Made by a program: the position numbers and the translations under genes
Source of the DNA: Helicobacter_B zhangjianzhongii
GTDB taxonomy: Bacteria > Campylobacterota > Campylobacteria > Campylobacterales > Helicobacteraceae
Assembly: GCF_030249855.1 (NCBI RefSeq)
Contig: NZ_JANURN010000001.1
Coordinates: 186,001-250,000 of the forward strand
Reading direction: 5' to 3'
DNA length: 64,000 nt
In this document: in pieces, positions 8,382 through 17,450 of the stretch
Layout of the letters: every line of letters begins with the position of its first letter
How positions within the stretch are numbered: position 1 is the first letter of the stretch
Notes under the pieces: generated by a model
What the model was told of the DNA's origin: nothing
Seen by the model: only the letters and a program-made list of their open reading frames with translations
Databases searched by the model: none

Positions 8382-10145
8382 CTATTTTCCTTTCGCAAGA
8401 TTAGCAAGGCGGCTTGCCTTTGCCACTAGCCCTAGGAACTCTTGCTTATAGCTATCATCGCATACACCCTGCTGACTTAAAGTATCAAGGATTGTTTGAT
8501 AGCCGTTTCTGCTCTGCGCGCTATTTTTGCTATCTATACCCCTAAAGCTAGAATCCACAAACTTAGAGTCCATAAGCAGCAGTCCAAACCCAGCCACACT
8601 CTGGGCGAAGCGCATATCTGCACTAGGTGTAGCCAAAATCGCGCTAGAATCTAGTGCTTGCTCGATAAGCTTGCTGCTCTCATCATTGCGCGCTTTGTTG
8701 GCAGGCTCTTTGTGGCGGATTTTGACATTGAGCCACTCAGCACTTCCTGCGCTATTTGCTTGGCTTGGTGATTGTGTCTTGGTGGTTTGGGCGTATTTGA
8801 GCGGATCGATGATGCCTTTTGCATCTGGGGCGAGCTTGGCATTATTAAGAGTAGCTAGGCTAGATTCTACCCCCACAGGGACAATCTCATAAAGCGCGGT
8901 AACGCGATGCGAGCTTCCCATCTCGCCTGCGTCCTTGCTATCATCGTTGAAATCTTCATCATTTAGCACTCGCTTTTCATAGCCGATAAGTCGATAAGCA
9001 GCGACTTTAGCAGGGTTAAACTCCACTTGGATTTTCACATCTTTTGCCACGGTGATGAGCGTAGCACCCACTTGCTCTACTAGGTGCTTCTTGGCTTCAA
9101 GGAGTGTGTCGATATAGCCGTAGTTGCCATTGCCAAAGTCAGCGAGCTTTTGGAGCATAGAGTCTTTGTAGTTCCCCATACCATAGCCAAATACCGAGAG
9201 ATAGATCCCGCTTTGCGCCTTTTGCTTGATGAGCTTTAGTAGCTCGCTCTCACTTGTGATACCCACATTGAAATCCCCATCAGTAGCTAGGATCACGCGA
9301 TTATATCCGCTCTGGATAAAATGCTTTTGCGCAAGCTCATAAGCGTCCTCTATCCCAGCACTTCCGTGTGTGCTGCCACCTGCACTAAGCGAGTCGATAG
9401 CTTTTAGGATCTTTTTCTTATCATTAGTGGGCTTTAGCGCGATTGTAGAGCTTCCAGCGTAGGTAACAATCCCCACAGAATCTTTGGAGCTTAGATTCTC
9501 TACTAGGAGTTTTAGGGACTTTTGCACAAGCCCTAGTCGATTCTCACCCGCCATAGAGCCAGAAGTATCGATAAGGAAGACAAGATTAAATGGCTTGCGT
9601 TTATCCCAGTCAATCGCCTTTGCCTGTAAGCCTATGCGTGCGATTTTGTGCGCAGGATTCCACAGGGCGGGTGCGAGCTCTAAGTTTATGGAGATTGGCT
9701 CATCGCCCTTTGGTGCTTGATAGCTGTAGGAAAAGCTATTAAGCAGCTCCTCTATACGCACCATATCAGGGCTAGGCAGTCTGCCAGACTCTATGACTTT
9801 GCGCACAATCGCGTAGGAAGCAGTATCGACATCAGAGCTAAAGGTAGAGAGTGGGTTGTTTGCTACAAGCTTGAAAGAGTTTTCATCTTTTTGCGCAAAA
9901 GAATCGGTGGATTCTGCCATTTCTCTGCGGTTTGGCGCGCTGCGCATAGTGGGAGGAGCCACTTTGCCCATATCATAAGCCCTACTAATATTCGGTCTAT
10001 GCGCACTCTCAAAGTGATGGGGCATATCGACCATATTGGGCATTCTCTCTTGCGAGCTCTTTTGTGGGGGCAAGCAGCTAAATATCCCAAGCCCCACTGC
10101 TACGAGTATGGCAAGGCTTGCTAGGATTTTGCTAAGGTTTTTCAT
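8382..10145 (-). CDS. VWA-domain lipoprotein, YfbK-like
   Basis: 587 residues. The N-terminus is a lipoprotein signal ending GIFSC (Cys24), so it is probably membrane-anchored and faces the periplasm. The N-terminal domain (about 70-165) matches the von Willebrand-associated segment of YfbK proteins (STFSSDVDTASYAIVRK). A vWA domain follows with a complete MIDAS start DTSGSM (about 193-198) and the later ATDGDFNVG. The C-terminal part (about 370-587) matches the domain that usually closes this family. The function is unknown; family members are predicted metal-dependent adhesion or scaffold proteins. It appears to be a single-gene unit. Confidence 0.85.
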   Translation of the reverse strand: MKNLSKILASLAILVAVGLGIFSCLPPQKSSQERMPNMVDMPHHFESAHRPNISRAYDMGKVAPPTMRSAPNRREMAESTDSFAQKDENSFKLVANNPLSTFSSDVDTASYAIVRKVIESGRLPSPDMVRIEELLNSFSYSYQAPKGDEPISINLELAPALWNPAHKIARIGLQAKAIDWDKRKPFNLVFLIDTSGSMAGENRLGLVQKSLKLLVENLSSKDSVGIVTYAGSSTIALKPTNDKKKILKAIDSLSAGGSTHGSAGIEDAYELAQKHFIQSGYNRVILATDGDFNVGITSESELLKLIKQKAQSGIYLSVFGYGMGNYKDSMLQKLADFGNGNYGYIDTLLEAKKHLVEQVGATLITVAKDVKIQVEFNPAKVAAYRLIGYEKRVLNDEDFNDDSKDAGEMGSSHRVTALYEIVPVGVESSLATLNNAKLAPDAKGIIDPLKYAQTTKTQSPSQANSAGSAEWLNVKIRHKEPANKARNDESSKLIEQALDSSAILATPSADMRFAQSVAGFGLLLMDSKFVDSSFRGIDSKNSAQSRNGYQTILDTLSQQGVCDDSYKQEFLGLVAKASRLANLAKGK

Positions 10146-10555
10146 TTTCTATCCTTGCGACTTGGATTTAGGTGGGAGTGCTTTTTATAACCTTATCCCT
10201 AGAATCCATTTTTTGTGCCTTGCTTTATGGATTGCTAAAGAAGCTGCGGCTTCGCCTTGCTTTGCCACGACTTGCTGCCACAAGTCTCGCAATGACAGAA
10301 AAGGCATTGCTAGTGAAAAATGGATTCTAGGGATAATGCCCAAAATGTAAGAACTTCGCAAAGGATTCTAGGATTTGGAGCTAGAATCCGCTTTTTACGC
10401 TTGTTTGCTTCAATACGATTCTAAGAATTGCGGTGGGGCTGTGGGAGCTTTGCGATTTTTGGGGAAGGTTAGCGACCTTAGCGGTCGTGCCTTTCACAAA
10501 AATCGTAATACTGCCGCATTGCTCACCCAAAGCTGAATCGTAAAAAACTACAAAA
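10146..10555. repeat. Intergenic repeat region between vWA and dcu genes
   Basis: About 0.4 kb without a gene. It has one GTCATTGCGAG-type repeat (10218-10292) whose middle is extended by two small hairpins, AAGAAGCTGCGGC-TTC-GCC and GACTTG-N-CAAGTC. It also contains 14-mers in both orientations and the long hairpin at 10417-10539. Confidence 0.7.
10417..10539. repeat. Long hairpin repeat, loop class 4
   Basis: GATTC to GAATC. Arms TTGCGATTTTTG (10450-10461) and CAAAAATCGTAA (10497-10508) pair over 12 bp with one G-T pair. The loop is GGTTAGCGACC-TTAGC-GGTCGTGCC. The same loop sits on a different stem at 49208-49330. It lies just downstream of the dcu gene and could also act as its terminator. 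Confidence 0.75.
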
Positions 10556-12160
10556 CTAAATATACCCTGCCACCATAGCCACCAGCACATACCCAATGCA
10601 GCACGAACTAAACACCCCAATAAGCCCGGGCAAGATAAAGCTATGGTTGATGACAAATTTGCCAATATGTGTCGTCCCGCTTCTGTCAAACTGAATTGTC
10701 GCTAGATCGCTTGGGTAAGTTGGCAAAATATAGTAGCCATAGCACGCTGCGGCAAATGCCACGATGATCCCGGGCTCTACACCAATACTTAGGGCGATTG
10801 GCACAAATGCTGCAAGAGCTGCGGCTTGGGAATTAACAAATTTTGAAATAAGCAGCAGCATAATGGCATAAGTCCAAGGATGCGCTTTAACAATATCGCC
10901 TAAAGCTGATTTCATCATCGGCGTATGCACAGCAAACATTGTATCCGCCATCCACGAGATCCCAAACACCGCCACAAGCGCGATCATACCGGATTTGAAA
11001 ATCTCATTGCTACCGATTTTTTTAGGATCAACTTTGGTGAAAATAATGATAAGCGAGCCAGCTAGGAGCATAAACATTTGGATAATATGCACCATAGAGA
11101 TTTTGTCCATATCTGGGTTGCCAAGCTTATCAGCTTTATAGACTTTCTCTACCTTGCCTTCTTCTACTTTGCCTAGCTTATCGGCTTTGACCGCCTTATC
11201 AAGCCCGATTTTCTCTCCCGGATTATCCACATCAGCGATTTTGACATCTTTAAGCGTGAAGACGCCTTTATCGCCCTTTTCAGGCGTCCATTTTAGTGTC
11301 GTGCCAGACTCTAAAGTCGCTTTGTAGTCATACTTCTGCCCCCACGAAGGCTTGAGTGAGTCAAACGCCCCAATAAGTGCGACCACGCCAATCGCCCCTA
11401 GGAATATCCACATCGCTACCCAATCTTTCTTAGGAAGCTTTACGCCTAGCAAAGTTTTAGAATCGCCATAGACATATTGTTTAAATTCTGGGTCTTTGAG
11501 CTTTGCTTGAAACACTGGATCTTTGTCCAAATCTTTCCCCCTAAACCAGCTAAAAATCCCAATCATCAGCACGCCAAACAATGTGCTAGGGATAGTGATT
11601 TGCAGCAAGTTGATATAGCCATCAAATCCTGCTAGCTTATGATCTGCATTGAGAAGTAGCGCGGTTAGGCTCACTACCGCCACGGATACAGGTGAAGCCA
11701 CAACCCCCATTTGCGAGCTGATAGACGCTGCTGCCATAGGTCGCTCTGGGCGGATATTGTTTTTGATCGCAATATCATAGATGATAGGCATAATCGTATA
11801 AACAACATGCCCTGTCCCGCACAGCATTGTAAGAAAGCAGGTAACAAATGGAGCAAGAATGGTTAGGAATTTTGGATTGCGGCGCAAGATCCGCTCTGCG
11901 ATTTGGAGCATCACATCTAGCCCACCACTTGCTTGCAATGTCGCACTAGCTACAACAACCGCCAAAATCGTAAGCATTACATCAATGGCTGGCTTCCCGG
12001 GCTTAATGTCAAAGCCAAACACAAGCACAAAAATACCGATACCGCCAAGTAGCCCTAGTGTGATACCGCCCTTTTGCGCACCATAAAATAGACAAATAAG
12101 CACCACCAAAAGCTGAATGCTAAACTGCCACCCTTCACTAAGATTGACAAGAAAATCCAT
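10556..12160 (-). CDS. dcuA: Anaerobic C4-dicarboxylate transporter, Dcu family
   Basis: Inner-membrane exchanger of fumarate, malate, aspartate and succinate, important for fumarate respiration. 534 residues with about ten or more membrane segments. The start MDFLVNLSEGWQFSIQLLVVLICLF, LCGTGHVVYTIMPI and the C-terminal YYILPTYPSDLATIQFDRSGTT are typical of DcuA/DcuB. I chose ATG 12160, which has AAGGGG upstream. Residues about 270-345 form a hydrophilic, Lys/Asp-rich loop (KADKLGKVEEGKVEKVYKADKLG), longer than in E. coli DcuA. DcuA versus DcuB cannot be decided by eye. Confidence 0.9.
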   Translation of the reverse strand: MDFLVNLSEGWQFSIQLLVVLICLFYGAQKGGITLGLLGGIGIFVLVFGFDIKPGKPAIDVMLTILAVVVASATLQASGGLDVMLQIAERILRRNPKFLTILAPFVTCFLTMLCGTGHVVYTIMPIIYDIAIKNNIRPERPMAAASISSQMGVVASPVSVAVVSLTALLLNADHKLAGFDGYINLLQITIPSTLFGVLMIGIFSWFRGKDLDKDPVFQAKLKDPEFKQYVYGDSKTLLGVKLPKKDWVAMWIFLGAIGVVALIGAFDSLKPSWGQKYDYKATLESGTTLKWTPEKGDKGVFTLKDVKIADVDNPGEKIGLDKAVKADKLGKVEEGKVEKVYKADKLGNPDMDKISMVHIIQMFMLLAGSLIIIFTKVDPKKIGSNEIFKSGMIALVAVFGISWMADTMFAVHTPMMKSALGDIVKAHPWTYAIMLLLISKFVNSQAAALAAFVPIALSIGVEPGIIVAFAAACYGYYILPTYPSDLATIQFDRSGTTHIGKFVINHSFILPGLIGVFSSCCIGYVLVAMVAGYI

Positions 12161-12231
12161 CAAAACCCCTTTTAAGTAAAATAACTCCTTTTACAGACGA
12201 TATGTGCCATAGCGTTGCAAAATAGGCGGCG

Positions 12232-12237
12232 ATTGTA
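12232..12237 (-). promoter_or_regulatory. Probable -10 box for dcu gene
   Basis: Minus-strand TGCTACAAT, an extended -10, about 70 bases upstream of the dcu start. Confidence 0.45.
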
Positions 12238-12357
12238 GCAAAATTTATATAAAAATCGTTACAATGCGTGGCAATTCAGCAAGAATATGCGCGATATAAG
12301 ATTATTGCAAGCATTGGATTTGGCATAGGCTCTTAAGGGTTTATAAAGGCGCGGAGT

Positions 12358-13098
12358 ATGGAAGAAGTATTATTGCAGTGGTTTTATAGTGGCAAGCTTG
12401 GCGCGGTGTGGCTCGTGGCTTTTGTCGCTGGGCTGCTCTCCTTCCTCTCGCCTTGTATCCTCCCGCTTGTGCCGGCGTATATGTCCTATATCTCTGGAGT
12501 CGGGGTGGAAAAGCTGGATTCTAGTAAGATTACTCAAAGAAGCCTGCGTGTGGCGATTTTCTGGCGTGCGTGCTTGTTTGTGCTTGGGTTTTCGCTGGTG
12601 TTTGTGGGTATGGGGCTGGCATTTTCAAGCCTTGTCTCTGTGCTGCATTCACCCATCACAAACATAATCGCCGGGAGCATTGTGGTGATCTTTGGCGTGC
12701 ATTTTTTGGGATTGTGGCGGTTTGTTTTGCTTGATAAAAGCGTGCATTATGACTTGAGGCTGCGCTATAAAGCCCTAGAGATTCTAGCCCCTTTTGTGCT
12801 GGGCATTAGCTTCGCACTTGGCTGGAGTCCTTGCACAGGGGCGATATTTGGGGCGATCACGCTGTTTGTAGGCACAGGTGGCTATGGCGTGGGATTGCTG
12901 ATCGTGTATGCGTGCGGCTTGGCTATGCCATTTTTGCTCGTGGCAATAATGCTAGAAAAGGGCTTTTGCTTGCTTGCTAGGATCAAGCCCTTTACACGGT
13001 GGATTGAGCGTGTATCTGGGGGGATTTTGGTGGTGATGGGAGTGCTGATTATGAGTGGTGAGCTTGGTGCGCTTAGTGCGTGGCTTGTGAGTTACTAG
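12358..13098 (+). CDS. ccdA: Cytochrome c biogenesis protein CcdA (DsbD-like membrane domain)
   Basis: Transfers reducing equivalents across the inner membrane to periplasmic thiol proteins for cytochrome c maturation. 246 residues, six predicted helices in two related halves, each with a conserved cysteine next to proline: LSPCILPLVPAY (about residue 34) and GWSPCTGAI (about 160). GCGCGGAG precedes the ATG. It lies 15 bases upstream of the pyrC-like gene. Confidence 0.88.
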   Translation: MEEVLLQWFYSGKLGAVWLVAFVAGLLSFLSPCILPLVPAYMSYISGVGVEKLDSSKITQRSLRVAIFWRACLFVLGFSLVFVGMGLAFSSLVSVLHSPITNIIAGSIVVIFGVHFLGLWRFVLLDKSVHYDLRLRYKALEILAPFVLGISFALGWSPCTGAIFGAITLFVGTGGYGVGLLIVYACGLAMPFLLVAIMLEKGFCLLARIKPFTRWIERVSGGILVVMGVLIMSGELGALSAWLVSY

Positions 13099-13113
13099 AG
13101 CGAAGGAGAGATT

Positions 13114-14370
13114 ATGCTGCTAAAAAATGGCGTGCTATGTGATGCACACAAAGAGTGTAAGGCGGATTTGCGCATTGATGAGGGGCGCGGGGTCATTTGT
13201 GAGATCGGTGATGATCTAGCCCCCATAGGCGCGGAATCTGTGCTTGAGTGCCGTGGCAAGGTGGTGTTGCCTGCTCTCATTGATATGGCATATCCTAAAA
13301 ACCAAGTCCTTTCAAGTAAAAATCTAGAATCCCTAACGCAAAAGGCTCTGCGCGGTGGAGTAGGCAGCATACTGCTACGCCCAGAGACTACACCTAGGGT
13401 GGATAATGCAGCTGTTATTGAGCTTATCTCCTCGCTAGATTCTAGTCTAAGCGTGCATTTTCTCCCAAGCCTAGCCCCCACCCTAGAATCCTCGTTTGAA
13501 TCCAAGCCCAAAATCGCAGAAATCGCCACACTCATCGCCTCTGGAGCTCGTGCGATCTATCTAGAATCTAGCGCGCAAAACATCGATGGCTATGCGCTCT
13601 ACAAAATCGCCCAATACGCCCAAATGCTCCAAGTCCCTATCATCGCTAGCCCCCAAGAGCCTAGCCTAAGTGAAGGCGTGATGAATGAATCTCAAGTAAG
13701 CGCACAGCTAGGGCTACCAGCGATCCCGCCCCTAGCGCAAACTATGCAAGTAGCCAAGCTCTGTGAGCTAGCGCGATATAGCGGGACAAAGTGGGTGTTT
13801 GACACCATAAGCGAGGTAGAATCTATGCGGATTATTGCGTATTTCACGCAAATGGGCGCGCAAATCCTAGCGCAAACCTCCTTGCACCACTTGATTTTAA
13901 GCGATGAGCATTGCGCGGCGTTTGATACGAGATTTAAGCTTTTCCCTCCGCTTAAAGATCCTGCTACAAGAGAGGCTTTGCGTGCGCATTTGGATTCTAG
14001 CATTAGCCTGCTTACTTGCTTGCAAAGCGATAGCTACAAATCTAAAAAAGACCAAGTCTTTGAGTCTGCTAGCTTTGGGATAAATGCGCTAGAGCATTAC
14101 TTCGCGCTTGGCTTTAGCTATCTTGTGAAGTCTGGGCTAATCACACTCTCGCGCTTTAGCGAGCTTACTTCATACGCACAAGCTAGGCTTCTCTCCCTGC
14201 CAAAAGGTGCGCTAGAAGTGGGGCTAGATGCGGATCTTATCATCGTGGATTTGCAAGAGAGCTTTTGTATCAATGATAGCTTTAGCCCCTATAATGGCGA
14301 GTTGCTCTCTGGCGTGATCAAGCAAGTCTTCATTAGTGGCAAGCTGCAATATCAGCACGAATCTAGCTAG
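13114..14370 (+). CDS. Dihydroorotase-like protein, probably non-catalytic
   Basis: 418 residues with the amidohydrolase fold order of dihydroorotase: N-terminal beta-sandwich strands, the LPALIDMAY region, and a C-terminal GLDADLIIVDL return. The metal-binding HxH expected after the GLIDxH motif is replaced (LIDMAYPKNQ). The late catalytic DHAPH-type segment is not visible (SDSYKSKKDQ in its place). Known non-catalytic dihydroorotase homologues (PyrC'/PyrX) are partners of aspartate carbamoyltransferase. That role is inference here; pyrB is not in the window. GAAGGAGAG precedes the ATG. Confidence 0.75.
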   Translation: MLLKNGVLCDAHKECKADLRIDEGRGVICEIGDDLAPIGAESVLECRGKVVLPALIDMAYPKNQVLSSKNLESLTQKALRGGVGSILLRPETTPRVDNAAVIELISSLDSSLSVHFLPSLAPTLESSFESKPKIAEIATLIASGARAIYLESSAQNIDGYALYKIAQYAQMLQVPIIASPQEPSLSEGVMNESQVSAQLGLPAIPPLAQTMQVAKLCELARYSGTKWVFDTISEVESMRIIAYFTQMGAQILAQTSLHHLILSDEHCAAFDTRFKLFPPLKDPATREALRAHLDSSISLLTCLQSDSYKSKKDQVFESASFGINALEHYFALGFSYLVKSGLITLSRFSELTSYAQARLLSLPKGALEVGLDADLIIVDLQESFCINDSFSPYNGELLSGVIKQVFISGKLQYQHESS

Positions 14371-14477
14371 ATCATCTTGCCAAGCACAGCTTCCTAGATC
14401 CGCTTGCAATGTGCCATTAAGCCAAGTATTAACGCCCCTAACATATAATCCACCCCATCTATACCCAAGGAGTAGCG

Positions 14478-14804
14478 ATGACAATCTTTAGCAAAATCGT
14501 GCGAGGCGAGCTTCCTTGCAAAAAAGTCTATGAAAATGATGAATTTTTGGCGTTTTATGACATCGCCCCAAAGGCAAAGGTGCATATCCTAGCGATCCCA
14601 AAGCAAGAGCTAAAGGATTTTAATGCCATTACCCTAGAGCTTATGGCGCGATTTAGCGCGTTTATTTTAGAGGTCGTAGAAGTGGCAGGGATCAAGCAGA
14701 GTGGCTATCGGCTTATCACCAATACAGGCGCACATAGTGGGCAGGAGGTGCCGCATTTGCATTTTCATATATTAGGCGGAGAGCCGTTAGGAGCGATAGT
14801 TTAG
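14478..14804 (+). CDS. HIT-family nucleotide-binding protein (HINT type)
   Basis: 108 residues, the full length for HinT-like proteins. It starts TIFSKIVRGELPCKKVYE and ends with the histidine triad HLHFHILGG (about 92-100). The family hydrolyses AMP-lysine or phosphoramidate nucleotides. AAGGAG lies seven bases upstream of the ATG. Probably monocistronic: a 0.1 kb gap precedes it and repeats follow it. Confidence 0.93.
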   Translation: MTIFSKIVRGELPCKKVYENDEFLAFYDIAPKAKVHILAIPKQELKDFNAITLELMARFSAFILEVVEVAGIKQSGYRLITNTGAHSGQEVPHLHFHILGGEPLGAIV

Positions 14805-15239
14805 TGTGTAATGGATTGGGCTTTTGCTAGTAGGGATTCAGCTTTGGGTGAGCAATGCGGTTGATTGCGCTATTTTTGGGGCAGTCATTACCGCTCTAGG
14901 TAACTCCTACCCCAAAAATAGCGCAAAGCAGCCACAGCCCCACCGCAATTCCTAGAATCCTTTGAAGAAGAACAAGGGGCTGAGTGTGGCTTCATCGTCA
15001 TTGCGAGACTTGCGGCAGCAAGGCGTAGCTTCTTACGAGGATTCTGGCATTGCCGCAGAATCTATGGATCGCCACGCCGCTACTACCGCAGCAGCTCGCA
15101 ATGACGACAAAACCGTCTCTAGTGAAAAGTGGATTCTAGGAAAAACGCTCAAAGTGTAGATAAATCGCACAGTCTAGAATCCACTTTTTCACACAATGCT
15201 AAAAAAGTGGATTCTAGCAACAAAGACAAAAGGAGCAAA
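14805..15239. repeat. Intergenic repeat region upstream of AI-2E permease
   Basis: Holds the long hairpin at 14835-14959 and two consecutive GTCATTGCGAG-type repeats of opposite orientation (about 14997-15035 and 15065-15105). It also holds an inverted pair of the 14-mer (15175-15188 and 15203-15216). The frame from 15129 into the permease is open, but that part is repeat-encoded. Confidence 0.75.
14835..14959. repeat. Long hairpin repeat, loop class 3
   Basis: GATTC (14835-14839) to GAATC (14955-14959). Arms GCGCTATTTTTGGGG (14867-14881) and CCCCAAAAATAGCGC (14910-14924) are a perfect 15-bp stem. The loop holds TTACC-GCTCTA-GGTAA. Confidence 0.8.
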
Positions 15240-16277
15240 ATGGATTCTAATCCCCAAAAAAAGATATTTTTCGCCTGTGCGTTCGCGCTCTCTCTTGGGC
15301 TAATTATATGGCTTTATTATGCCTTTTTATACACGATGATTATCGCGGCACTGCTGTGTATCGCGACTTATTGGATCAAGGAATTTTTCTACCACAAAAC
15401 TAGGAGCAATCTGCTTGCTTCTAGTTTTAGCGTGCTTATCTTGCTGGCACTATTTATTATCCCATTGTATTTTGTCATTCATCGTGGGGCGGTGGGGATT
15501 CTAGGAGTGGATTGGAAGCAAGCGGAAGTGTGGTTTCTCCAGATAAAAGAGCTTATCCGCAATGTGCTGCATTATCTGCCCTTTATCCAAGCCCAAGATG
15601 TGCTAGCCAATCTCTCTTTCTCTTCTATCGCTGGCTTTGTGAGTCGCCTAAGCACTATGATCGGCAAAGGTAGCGTGAGCTTTGTTATTGATGCGTGCTT
15701 CATCGTGCTGTTTTTATCGGTGTTTTTCTACTATGGTGGGGCGTGGTATAGGTATGTGCGCAGGCTTTTACCCGTGCGCGATGAGCAAATCGACCTTATA
15801 GCCGCAGATGTAAGCGGCGTGCTGCGCGTGGTGTTTTTCTCTACAATCTTAAATGTCTGCTTGCAGGGCTTTGCCTTTGGGGTGCTGGCTAGTGCCTTTG
15901 GGCTAGATGGTGTGCTGCTTGGCGTGCTGTATGGGCTTTGCTCGCTTATCCCTATTGTGGGCGGTGTGCTTGTGTGGCTGCCTGTGGGGCTTATTTTGTA
16001 TGTGCAAGGTGAAGTGGCTCAAGCGGTAGTTTTGGTGCTATATAGCGTTATTTTTATCGGCTTTATTATCGATAATATTATCAAGCCCTTTCTTATCCGC
16101 ATAGTCAATCGCAAGCTACTAGATAAGCCGCTAAATATCAATGAGTTTGTGATATTTTTTGCTATTTTTGCGGGGCTTGGCGCGTGTGGATTCTGGGGGA
16201 TTATCATAGGACCTGCGATCACGGCGTTTTTCATCGTTATGGTGAGAATTTATGAGAGAGATTTCGCGTCCGCTTAG
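15240..16277 (+). CDS. AI-2E family (TqsA/PerM-like) membrane permease
   Basis: 345 residues with about eight membrane segments: one pair at the N-terminus, one after residue 50, and a C-terminal cluster containing GLCSLIPIVGGVLVWLP and GFWGIIIGPAITAFF, the family signature region. The substrate is unknown; the name covers many transporters. The start is ATG 15240 with AGGAG nine bases upstream. The frame extends 37 codons further upstream, but that part is repeat sequence. The first codons (ATGGATTCTAAT) themselves match the AAAATGGATTCTA repeat, so a repeat may have supplied the start. Confidence 0.85.
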   Translation: MDSNPQKKIFFACAFALSLGLIIWLYYAFLYTMIIAALLCIATYWIKEFFYHKTRSNLLASSFSVLILLALFIIPLYFVIHRGAVGILGVDWKQAEVWFLQIKELIRNVLHYLPFIQAQDVLANLSFSSIAGFVSRLSTMIGKGSVSFVIDACFIVLFLSVFFYYGGAWYRYVRRLLPVRDEQIDLIAADVSGVLRVVFFSTILNVCLQGFAFGVLASAFGLDGVLLGVLYGLCSLIPIVGGVLVWLPVGLILYVQGEVAQAVVLVLYSVIFIGFIIDNIIKPFLIRIVNRKLLDKPLNINEFVIFFAIFAGLGACGFWGIIIGPAITAFFIVMVRIYERDFASA

Positions 16278-16349
16278 GATTTAATCTTGGTTTATTTGCA
16301 AAGATTATAATCCTGCACCGCCTAGATATTGCTGTGTAAAGAGTGTATT

Positions 16350-17450
16350 ATGAAATCATCTGCCACCATAGGTATATCCATAGTTGTGCCCTGCTACAAT
16401 GAAGAAGTCTCTTTGCCTGTGTTTCTCACAGAGATCACAAAGACTATGGATTCTCTTGTGCCATTTATTATGGAGCATAGTGCGCAGCTTGCCCAAGCGC
16501 AATCGCAGCTTATCCCTTATGAGCTGATATTTGTCAATGATGGTAGCCGTGATAAAACGCTAGCTTTGCTAGAAGACATCGCCGCTAAAGACACAAACAA
16601 AAACCGCAGAATCTGTGTGCATTCTTTCTCGCGTAATTTTGGCAAAGAAGCGGCTATTTTAGCCGGCTTAGAGCAAGCGCAAGGAGAGGGAGTTGTGCTG
16701 CTTGATGCAGATTTACAAGATCCACCAAGTATGATTGCTGATATGGCTAGAATCTGGCTAGAATCTAGCAGGCAGACCAAGGTCATCTATGCCCGCCGCA
16801 CTACTCGTGCTGGGGAGTCCAAGATCCGCGCTGCACTTAGTGAGACATTTTATAAGATCTCAAACTTCATCTCTGAAGTCAAAATAGAATCTGGTGTGCG
16901 AGACTTCCGCCTAATGGATAAAGAGGTGATAGAAGCCCTCTTGCAGATGAGAGAATACCACCGCTTTTCTAAAGCGATGTTCGCGTGGGTGGGCTTTAAA
17001 CGGCAGTGCCTAGAGTATGAGTATATCCCGCATTTTAAGGAGTCTTCAAGCTGGAGCTTTTGGAAGCTGTTTAAATACGCTATTGAAGGGATTGTAAGCT
17101 TTAGCACGATGCCGCTGCGCATAGCCTTTGTGCTTGGCTTTTTTATTTCAGCTTTTGCAGTGTGCTTTGGGATCTATCGCATTATCGATACTATTCTCTA
17201 TGGTAATGCCGTGGCTGGCTACCCAAGCCTTATTGTCATCATCACTTTTATCGGTGGGATTCAGCTTATGCTGCTTGGAGTCATTGGCGAGTATATCGCT
17301 AGGATCTATGAGCAAGTCAAAATGCGCCCACACTTCATACTTGATAAGCGCAAAAAGTCGCCAAGCTCTTGTGCCACCTTAGAGCAGCCACACCCTAGCG
17401 CAGCAGAATCTAGCCTAGCACATTCCACTACTACCACAAAGGAGAGTTAA
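16350..17450 (+). CDS. GtrB-like polyprenyl-phosphate glycosyltransferase (GT2)
   Basis: Transfers a sugar, probably glucose, from UDP-sugar to undecaprenyl phosphate at the inner membrane. 366 residues: a GT-A domain with SIVVPCYNEE near the N-terminus and the metal site LLDADLQDPP (about 118), then two membrane helices (about 255-325). The C-terminal tail is rich in S/T/A. ATG 16350 is preferred over the upstream in-frame start. The stop overlaps the next ATG by one base (TAATG), so it is coupled to the GtrII-like protein. No flippase GtrA is next to it. Confidence 0.88.
   Translation: MKSSATIGISIVVPCYNEEVSLPVFLTEITKTMDSLVPFIMEHSAQLAQAQSQLIPYELIFVNDGSRDKTLALLEDIAAKDTNKNRRICVHSFSRNFGKEAAILAGLEQAQGEGVVLLDADLQDPPSMIADMARIWLESSRQTKVIYARRTTRAGESKIRAALSETFYKISNFISEVKIESGVRDFRLMDKEVIEALLQMREYHRFSKAMFAWVGFKRQCLEYEYIPHFKESSSWSFWKLFKYAIEGIVSFSTMPLRIAFVLGFFISAFAVCFGIYRIIDTILYGNAVAGYPSLIVIITFIGGIQLMLLGVIGEYIARIYEQVKMRPHFILDKRKKSPSSCATLEQPHPSAAESSLAHSTTTTKES

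Noticed and set aside
10417..10539. Hairpins as simple rho-independent terminators
   Set aside because: Most lack a T-run, lie in both orientations, and several sit inside open reading frames; the copies after dcu and pgi may still terminate transcription secondarily.
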